Shown: one piece after another, positions 23,257 through 27,996 of the stretch | Layout: each line of letters starts with the position of its first letter | Position numbering within the stretch: the first letter of the stretch is position 1 | From: JAWHQP01 sp032586195 | GTDB taxonomy: Bacteria; Pseudomonadota; Gammaproteobacteria; Enterobacterales; Pasteurellaceae | Direction: 5' to 3' | Assembly: GCA_032586195.1 (NCBI GenBank) | Contig: JAWHQP010000017.1 | Coordinates: forward strand, 1 to 27,996 | Length of the DNA: 27,996 nucleotides | Notes under the pieces: model-generated | Databases searched by the model: none | What the model saw: the letters and a program-made list of their open reading frames with translations, nothing else | Told to the model about the DNA's origin: nothing | Program-made: the position numbers and the translations under genes

Positions 23257-24663
23257 ATGGATCAAGTAAAAATCGGATTTGCGCCCACCAGACGCAACTT
23301 ATTCAGTGCGGAAACCGCTATTGAATTTGCTGATTTGACCCGGCGGAAACTAGATGAACTGAATATCGACTATGTTGATATCTTGGATATTAATGATGAC
23401 GGTTTGCTGTATGACGATGAAGGCGTAAATAAAATTGCGGAAAAATTCAAGCAGGCAAACATTGACGGATTATTTATCGCGAATGAGAATTTCGGCACGG
23501 AATATGCAGTAGCCCGTTTGGCCAAAAAGCTGGGTGTACCGGTGTTATTATGGGGACCGAAAGACGAACGGCCGGCTCCTGACGGTTCACGCCTACGGGA
23601 TTCTCAATGTGGTCTTTTTGCCATAGGTAAGGTGCTACGTCGTTTTAAAGTACCGTTTACTTATATTAAAAATTCCGATATTGATACCCCCGAGTTTGAA
23701 CGTGGCGTGAAGGATTTTATACGGGTTTGTAACGTGGTAAAAACTTTCAAAGCCACGCGTATTCTGCAGGTCGGCCCTCGGCCGTTTGATTTTTGGTCTG
23801 TTATTTGCAATGAAGGAGAATTATTAGAACGTTTCAATATATCCTTATCGCCGGTGCCCATCCATGAATTGATTGTAGAAATCAATCGGGTAAAAGCGAA
23901 TGAGCAAGGCTATGTACAAAAGGTGATTGATTGGTTCAGAACCAATACTAAAGTACGGATTACGAACGAACAGTTGGAAACGGTGGCCGCACTGAAAATT
24001 GCGCTGGAGAATCTGTGTAAAAAGTATGGCTGTAATGCGGGTGTCATTCAATGCTGGACCGCATTACAGGCGGAAATCGGTATTTTACCTTATGCTTCCT
24101 TGTCATTGTTGCAGGATGAAGGTATTCCGTTTGTATGTGAAACCGATATACACGGTGCAATTTCCGAATTATTAGTTGAAGCCGCAACCTTGGGTGAACA
24201 CCGAGCCATTTTTGCCGATGTAAACTGCCGCCATCCGGATAATGAAAATGGCGAATTATTACAGCATTTGGGCGTGTTCGCTTATTCTACCGCCGAAACC
24301 AGACCAATTTTGCCGCCAAGACATTTTGTATTTGATTATCCTGGATCAATCGCGTTCTTAGCGAAGAGAACGAATTATACCATTTGCCGTTTTGATGGTG
24401 ACAACGGCGAATACTCTTTGCTGTTAGGCACGGCAAAAGGTATTGACGGCCCATATAATCAAGGTACTTACGTGTATGTCGAATTCAATGATCTTAACCG
24501 TTTTGAATCGAAACTGGTTTACGGACCATACATTCATCACGTTGCCGCCGTGCAGACAAATGTGGTGCCGATTCTATATGAAGCCTGTAAGTATCTGGGC
24601 ATCAAACCGGATTTTTATGATCCGATTGAAGAAGATGTAAAAGCCTATTTGGCCGGGAGTTAA
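23257..24663 (+). CDS. apsI: L-fucose isomerase-like protein, probable D-apiose isomerase
   Basis: A 468-aa protein of the L-fucose/L-arabinose isomerase fold, shorter than true L-fucose isomerase (about 590 aa). The C-terminal core has the family features CWTALQAEIG (266-275), PFVCETDIHGA (291-301), with Glu295 as probable metal ligand, and Asp321. It should isomerise an aldose to a ketose with a divalent metal. As the last gene of an operon with a kinase and split transketolase, D-apiose to D-apulose is the likeliest reaction. Naming is by context; the substrate is not visible in the sequence. A GAGGAG site precedes the ATG. Confidence 0.68.
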   Translation: MDQVKIGFAPTRRNLFSAETAIEFADLTRRKLDELNIDYVDILDINDDGLLYDDEGVNKIAEKFKQANIDGLFIANENFGTEYAVARLAKKLGVPVLLWGPKDERPAPDGSRLRDSQCGLFAIGKVLRRFKVPFTYIKNSDIDTPEFERGVKDFIRVCNVVKTFKATRILQVGPRPFDFWSVICNEGELLERFNISLSPVPIHELIVEINRVKANEQGYVQKVIDWFRTNTKVRITNEQLETVAALKIALENLCKKYGCNAGVIQCWTALQAEIGILPYASLSLLQDEGIPFVCETDIHGAISELLVEAATLGEHRAIFADVNCRHPDNENGELLQHLGVFAYSTAETRPILPPRHFVFDYPGSIAFLAKRTNYTICRFDGDNGEYSLLLGTAKGIDGPYNQGTYVYVEFNDLNRFESKLVYGPYIHHVAAVQTNVVPILYEACKYLGIKPDFYDPIEEDVKAYLAGS

Positions 24664-24724
24664 TCATTCAAAGCTGGGACAGAAGTAGCTAAAGGCCTTG
24701 TTAGATAATCATGGCCGGATAACA

Positions 24725-24793
24725 AAAGTGCGGTGTCAAGAATCGGCGTTTTTAAACGTTCACAAAAAACTCTGATTTTTGACACCGCACTTT
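24725..24793. terminator. Uptake-sequence dyad terminator after the sugar operon
   Basis: A 20-bp stem with one G-T pair (24725-24744 with 24774-24793) contains exact uptake sequences in both arms (24726-24734 plus, 24784-24792 minus). The 29-base loop again has GTTTTT and AAAAAC arms, as in the fabR terminator. It separates the sugar operon from the converging tusA gene. Confidence 0.88.
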
Positions 24794-24800
24794 ATTCTCT

Positions 24801-25043
24801 CTAATCTTTTCCTTTCTTCACCCAATAGCGAAACGGCACCGCCTCGGTTTCACTGTACAGCAAAGTGTGATCCATAAATTGACAGAAACTCGGGATATCC
24901 CGCGTGGTGGCGGGATCATCGGCAATGATCAGCAGCACTTCGCCGTTTTCCATGTGACGGATCTGTTTTCGCACCAGCATAACGGGTTCCGGGCAACGTA
25001 GCCCCATAGCGTCTAAGGTGTGATGAATAGTAATATCGTTCAT
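24801..25043 (-). CDS. tusA: Sulfur carrier protein TusA
   Basis: An 80-aa TusA/SirA protein with the CPEP motif; the sulfur-carrying cysteine is residue 17 (GLRCPEPVML), near Cys19 of E. coli. It takes persulfide sulfur from IscS and hands it to TusBCD for tRNA 2-thiouridine synthesis. Its partners tusBCD are at 3449-4466 in this window. It is divergent from yigZ, with a gap of 78 bases. Confidence 0.95.
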   Translation of the reverse strand: MNDITIHHTLDAMGLRCPEPVMLVRKQIRHMENGEVLLIIADDPATTRDIPSFCQFMDHTLLYSETEAVPFRYWVKKGKD

Positions 25044-25059
25044 TTTATGAGAGTAGAAG

Positions 25060-25087
25060 TTTGTTTATTCAAATTAGTGCGTATAAT
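25060..25087 (+). promoter_or_regulatory. Predicted yigZ-trkH-hemG promoter
   Basis: A perfect TATAAT (25082-25087) with TTTGTT (25060-25065) at 16-base spacing. Transcription would start about 28 bases before the yigZ ATG. The -35 is weak. Confidence 0.5.
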
Positions 25088-25121
25088 ACAGCTCAGGCAA
25101 CGTACGGTCAAAATTATCATT

Positions 25122-25730
25122 ATGGAATATTTCATCCCGAAAGCGACGGTTGTGTTTGAAGAAGACATTAAAAAGAGCCGTTTTATTACCTATCTCTGTC
25201 ATACGCAAGGGCTGGCGGAGGCAAAATCATTCTGGCAGGAAATCAAAAGGTTACACCCCGATGCTCGACATCATTGCTGGGCGGCGGTGGCGGGCAGTCC
25301 GACGGATTCTCAATCTCTTGGATTTTCCGATGACGGCGAGCCCGCAGGAACGGCGGGTAAACCGATGTTAAATGCGCTGCTGGGCAGCGGCGTGGGTGAG
25401 GTGAGTGCCGTGGTGGTGCGTTATTTCGGCGGTATTTTGCTGGGAACGGGCGGATTGGTACGGGCTTACGGCAATGGCGTGCAGCAGGCATTGCAACGGT
25501 TGGAAACGCGGCTCAAGGTGGAACGGCAACCTTACAAAGTGCGGTGTGATTACGGGCAGATTAATTGGTTGCAAATATTGTGTGAAAAACATGATGTGGT
25601 AATCACGGCTCAATCTTTTCTCGCCGAAGTGGCATTTGAGTTAGCCATCAGTAATGATAAACTAATTGCCTTTGAGCAAGAATTAACGGAGCGTTCCGGC
25701 GGTCGTTTGCGGCTGGAGCGGATAATCTAA
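25122..25730 (+). CDS. yigZ: YigZ/IMPACT family protein
   Basis: A 202-aa protein, close to E. coli YigZ (about 204 aa). The IMPACT signature is clear (GEPAGTAGKP at about 77-86 and RYFGGILLGTGGLVRAYG at about 105-122), followed by a ferredoxin-like C-terminal domain. The family relates to eukaryotic IMPACT, but its bacterial role is unclear. The open frame continues upstream to 25020, but that part overlaps tusA and the promoter; the ATG at 25122 gives the family N-terminus (MEYFIPKATVVFEE). The ribosome-binding site is weak. The same order (yigZ-trkH-hemG-rrn) occurs in E. coli. Confidence 0.93.
   Translation: MEYFIPKATVVFEEDIKKSRFITYLCHTQGLAEAKSFWQEIKRLHPDARHHCWAAVAGSPTDSQSLGFSDDGEPAGTAGKPMLNALLGSGVGEVSAVVVRYFGGILLGTGGLVRAYGNGVQQALQRLETRLKVERQPYKVRCDYGQINWLQILCEKHDVVITAQSFLAEVAFELAISNDKLIAFEQELTERSGGRLRLERII
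25537..25545 (+). repeat. DNA uptake sequence
   Basis: Exact AAGTGCGGT on the plus strand, inside yigZ. Confidence 0.85.
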
Positions 25731-25744
25731 GAGAAGAGAATTTC

Positions 25745-27214
25745 GTGCATATATTATCCATCATTCGTATTGTGGGCATTTTGATCATTTGCTTTTCACT
25801 AACCATGCTGTTACCCGCTTCGGTCGCGTTAATTTATGGTGATGGCGGCGGGAAATCCTTTGTGCAGGCGTTTTTCATTAACGTGGCGGTAGGCATTGTG
25901 CTGTGGCGTTCGTGCCATACCCATAAAGAAGAATTGCGTTCACGGGAAGGGTTTCTTATTGTGGTGGCGTTCTGGTTGGTGCTTGGCACGTTAGGGACCA
26001 TTCCGTTTTTATTTCTTGATCCGCATTTGGATCTCACGGTGGCGGATGCCATTTTTGAATCCTTTTCAGGTCTGACAACCACGGGTGCAACGGTGATCTC
26101 GGGTTTGGATCAGTTGCCGAAAGCCATTTTGTTTTATCGACAACTATTGCAGTTTCTCGGCGGTATGGGGTTAATCGTATTAGCCGTAGCAGTGCTGCCT
26201 TTACTGGGGATAAACAATACGCAGTTGTTTCGGGCAGAGTCCTCCGGCCCGATGAAGGATCAGAAAATTCGCCCTCGAATTGCCGAAGTAGCAAAATGGC
26301 TGTGGATTGTCTATGTAGGATTAACCATCGTCTGCGCCATCGCTTTCCGCTTGGCCGGCATGGATTGGTTCGATGCTATTTGTCACAGCTTTTCCACCGT
26401 GTCCAACGGCGGTTTCTCAACCCACGATGCCAGCCTCAGATATTTTAAAGATAACACTATTTATGTGATTGCCGCCGTTTTCATGTTCGTGGCGGGCATT
26501 AACTTTTCATTGCATATTGCGGCGGTCAGCCATATTCATCGCCATGGTAAATTTTGGGCGCATTATACGAAGGATCCTGAATTCCGTTTTTTTCTTTGGA
26601 TGCAGCTCACTTTTATTGTTATTTTTTCCCTGGGGCTGTATTTTACCCGGCAGGAACAAAGCTTGGTTTCGGCATTCTCGGCAGGTAGTGCACAACTATT
26701 GTCAATGTCAATGACGGCGGGCTACACGTTGTTTGATTTTAATAATTTGCCGGGCTATCTTTCCATGCTGCTTATATTTTCGGCGGTGTTGGGTGGCTGT
26801 GCCGGTTCGACTTCGGGCGGTATTAAGGCGGTGCGAGTGCTTATTCTGGGCTTGCAGGTTAAGCGTGAACTGGCAAAAATGTCGCATCCGAATCTGATTC
26901 AACCGATGAAATTAGGCAACAATATTGTGCCGTTAAAGGTAGTGGAAAACGCCTGGACTTTTCTTCTCGTGTTTTTATTGATTTTTTGGGTATGCGTATT
27001 TCTAGCGATCATATCCGGCATGTCGGATTTTGATGCTATTTCGGGCGTGCTTGCCACATTGACCAACGCGGGGCCGGGAATTGGTTCCATCCATGAAAAC
27101 TTTGGTTCCTCATCCGAAAGTGCCAAGCTTGTGTTCGCCTTTGCGATGTTGTGCGGTCGTCTGGAGATCTTTTCATTACTTGTTTTGTTTACCCCCGCTT
27201 TTTGGAAGGCTTAA
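25745..27214 (+). CDS. trkH: Trk potassium uptake system membrane subunit TrkH
   Basis: A 489-aa inner-membrane protein (E. coli TrkH 483 aa). The four pore-loop repeats of the Trk/Ktr family are visible in order: TTTGATV, STVSNGGFSTHD, GCAGSTSGGIK and TLTNAGPGIG. It imports K+ with the cytoplasmic regulator TrkA, which is not in this window. The start is a GTG at 25745 (MHILSIIRIVGILII), matching the E. coli TrkH beginning, with a GAAGAGA site upstream. It starts 14 bases after yigZ and ends 2 bases before hemG. Confidence 0.96.
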   Translation: MHILSIIRIVGILIICFSLTMLLPASVALIYGDGGGKSFVQAFFINVAVGIVLWRSCHTHKEELRSREGFLIVVAFWLVLGTLGTIPFLFLDPHLDLTVADAIFESFSGLTTTGATVISGLDQLPKAILFYRQLLQFLGGMGLIVLAVAVLPLLGINNTQLFRAESSGPMKDQKIRPRIAEVAKWLWIVYVGLTIVCAIAFRLAGMDWFDAICHSFSTVSNGGFSTHDASLRYFKDNTIYVIAAVFMFVAGINFSLHIAAVSHIHRHGKFWAHYTKDPEFRFFLWMQLTFIVIFSLGLYFTRQEQSLVSAFSAGSAQLLSMSMTAGYTLFDFNNLPGYLSMLLIFSAVLGGCAGSTSGGIKAVRVLILGLQVKRELAKMSHPNLIQPMKLGNNIVPLKVVENAWTFLLVFLLIFWVCVFLAIISGMSDFDAISGVLATLTNAGPGIGSIHENFGSSSESAKLVFAFAMLCGRLEIFSLLVLFTPAFWKA

Positions 27215-27216
27215 CT

Positions 27217-27738
27217 ATGAAAACCCTGATTCTTTATTCCAGCCGTGACGGGCAAACCAAAAAAATCGCCCGTTTTATCGCAGAAAAAATAGCGGAAAAT
27301 GTGGAGGTGCGTTCAATTTTTGATAATGTGAATTGGCAGGATTTTGATCGCATCGTCATTGGTGCTTCGATTCGTTATGGACATTTCGACCGTCGTTTAT
27401 ACAAAACTCTGAAAAATAACACCGCACTTTTACAGCAGAAAGACACGGCGTTTTTTGGGGTGAACCTCACCGCTCGTAAAGCGGGCAAGGATACTCCCGA
27501 AACCAACGTTTATGTGAAGAAATTTTTACGGCGAATCATTTGGAAGCCTGATATTGCGGCGGTTTTTGCGGGCGCGTTGTTTTATCCCCGCTATAATTTA
27601 TTTGATCGGCTGATGATTCAATTAATCATGAAAATGACGGGCGGTGAAACGGATCCGACAACAGAGAAAGAATATACCGACTGGCAGAAAGTGAGTGAGT
27701 TTGCAGAGAAATTAAAAAAGCTCACGAAATCCGCATGA
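27217..27738 (+). CDS. hemG: Menaquinone-dependent protoporphyrinogen IX dehydrogenase HemG
   Basis: A 173-aa flavodoxin-like protein (E. coli HemG 181 aa). It has the FMN phosphate loop YSSRDGQTKKIA (about 7-18), the IGASIRYGHFD segment and the long insertion typical of HemG before the C-terminus. It oxidises protoporphyrinogen IX to protoporphyrin IX in haem synthesis, passing electrons to quinone. The ATG 2 bases after the trkH stop matches the family N-terminus; a longer frame from 27151 lies inside trkH. This suggests the organism makes its own haem, at least at this step. An uptake sequence lies at 27421-27429. Confidence 0.95.
   Translation: MKTLILYSSRDGQTKKIARFIAEKIAENVEVRSIFDNVNWQDFDRIVIGASIRYGHFDRRLYKTLKNNTALLQQKDTAFFGVNLTARKAGKDTPETNVYVKKFLRRIIWKPDIAAVFAGALFYPRYNLFDRLMIQLIMKMTGGETDPTTEKEYTDWQKVSEFAEKLKKLTKSA
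27421..27429 (-). repeat. DNA uptake sequence
   Basis: Exact AAGTGCGGT on the minus strand, inside hemG. Confidence 0.85.
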
Positions 27739-27813
27739 ATCGTTTGAGTTTTAAGCAATTCCATTAGGATTGTTCAATAAAAAAACGATCAGAAATGTTT
27801 TTATAAAAAATAC

Positions 27814-27841
27814 TTGCGACAGAGTTAAATATCCCTATAAT
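27814..27841 (+). promoter_or_regulatory. rRNA operon promoter P1
   Basis: TTGCGA (27814-27819) and a perfect TATAAT (27836-27841) are spaced by 16 bases, the typical rrn P1 spacing. A GC-rich discriminator (CGCCCCGC) follows, as expected for ppGpp control. The A/T tracts just upstream (about 27770-27810) fit an UP element. Confidence 0.85.
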
Positions 27842-27893
27842 ACGCCCCGCACCGCAAGGGTCAAGCAACAAAATAAATATTTTATGAAACTGC

Positions 27894-27922
27894 TTGACGT
27901 AAAAATTCAAATTAATTAGAAT
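27894..27922 (+). promoter_or_regulatory. rRNA operon promoter P2
   Basis: TTGACG (27894-27899) and TAGAAT (27917-27922) with 17-base spacing, 80 bases after P1. This is the usual tandem P1-P2 arrangement. Confidence 0.82.
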
Positions 27923-27955
27923 TTAGCACCTTGCTAAATGCAATGCTCTTTAACA
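27921..27955 (+). promoter_or_regulatory. rrn antitermination site: boxB-like hairpin and boxA
   Basis: A perfect 8-bp hairpin with a 3-base loop (27921-27928 with 27932-27939) is followed by TGCTCTTTAACA (27944-27955), a match to the E. coli rrn boxA. This is the Nus-factor antitermination site of the rRNA leader. Confidence 0.88.
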
Positions 27956-27996
27956 AACTATCAGACAATCTGTGTGGGCACTTGTTGATTGGCTTT
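27940..27996 (+). other. 16S rRNA leader, start of an rrn operon
   Basis: The sequence after boxA (ATCAGACAATCTGTGTGGGC and on) is very close to the E. coli rrn leader. The window ends within the leader, before the mature 16S rRNA. The rrn operon follows hemG, as for E. coli rrnA. Confidence 0.85.

Noticed and set aside
25020..25121. Longer YigZ start at 25020
   Set aside because: That part overlaps tusA on the other strand and the predicted promoter, and does not look like the family.
27151..27216. Longer HemG start inside trkH
   Set aside because: The extra residues are an out-of-frame reading of the trkH end; HemG begins MKTLILYSSRDG.
1..27996. CRISPR arrays, insertion sequences, prophage or tRNA genes
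   Set aside because: I saw no spaced direct repeats, transposase or integrase reading frames, or tRNA-like cloverleaf segments.

Overview
The window looks like a chromosomal segment from the Haemophilus-type (Hin) branch of the Pasteurellaceae. It holds 14 exact copies of the 9-bp DNA uptake sequence AAGTGCGGT (either strand). Several are paired as inverted repeats that act as transcription terminators, which is typical of this group. Protein identities also fit: a fused peroxiredoxin-glutaredoxin, a three-domain NadR, and the slyX-fkpA-yheO-tusDCB-str gene order. The succinate-producing relatives (Actinobacillus succinogenes, Basfia/Mannheimia type) are my best guess, but the species is inferred, not shown.

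Layout. Positions 1-5140 (minus strand) carry the str operon (rpsL, rpsG, fusA, start of tuf) preceded by tusD-tusC-tusB and a YheO-type regulator gene. 5230-7234 carry an FKBP-type lipoprotein isomerase gene (fkpA), slyX on the opposite strand, and a peroxiredoxin-glutaredoxin gene. 7353-8895 carry oxyR and fabR, divergent from the peroxidase, with a good OxyR-like operator between them. 9268-11295 is a BetT-type transporter. 11356-13334 (minus) is nadR overlapping a metallophosphoesterase gene. 13538-14460 is an FMN riboswitch plus ribB.

14570-24663 is the accessory part: a SorC-family regulator followed by an eight-gene sugar operon. It encodes a periplasmic binding protein, a small lipoprotein, an RbsA-like ATPase, an RbsC-like permease, a two-subunit transketolase, an FGGY kinase and a fucose-isomerase-like protein. 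The gene content matches the transketolase-type D-apiose pathway: D-apiose to D-apulose to D-apulose 4-phosphate, then to xylulose 5-phosphate plus DHAP. I propose that substrate, but sequence alone cannot prove it.

24801-27738 return to housekeeping genes: tusA (minus), then yigZ-trkH-hemG. The last 258 bases are the promoter and leader of a ribosomal RNA operon (P1, P2, a boxB-like hairpin and boxA). The window stops before 16S rRNA. The yigZ-trkH-hemG-rrn order is the same as in E. coli.

Most genes are ordinary and intact. The most interesting parts are the sugar operon with its unexplained lipoprotein and helically phased upstream repeats, the uptake-sequence terminators (one with matching substitutions in both arms), the nadR/phosphoesterase overlap and a duplicated ribosome-binding leader in front of fkpA.
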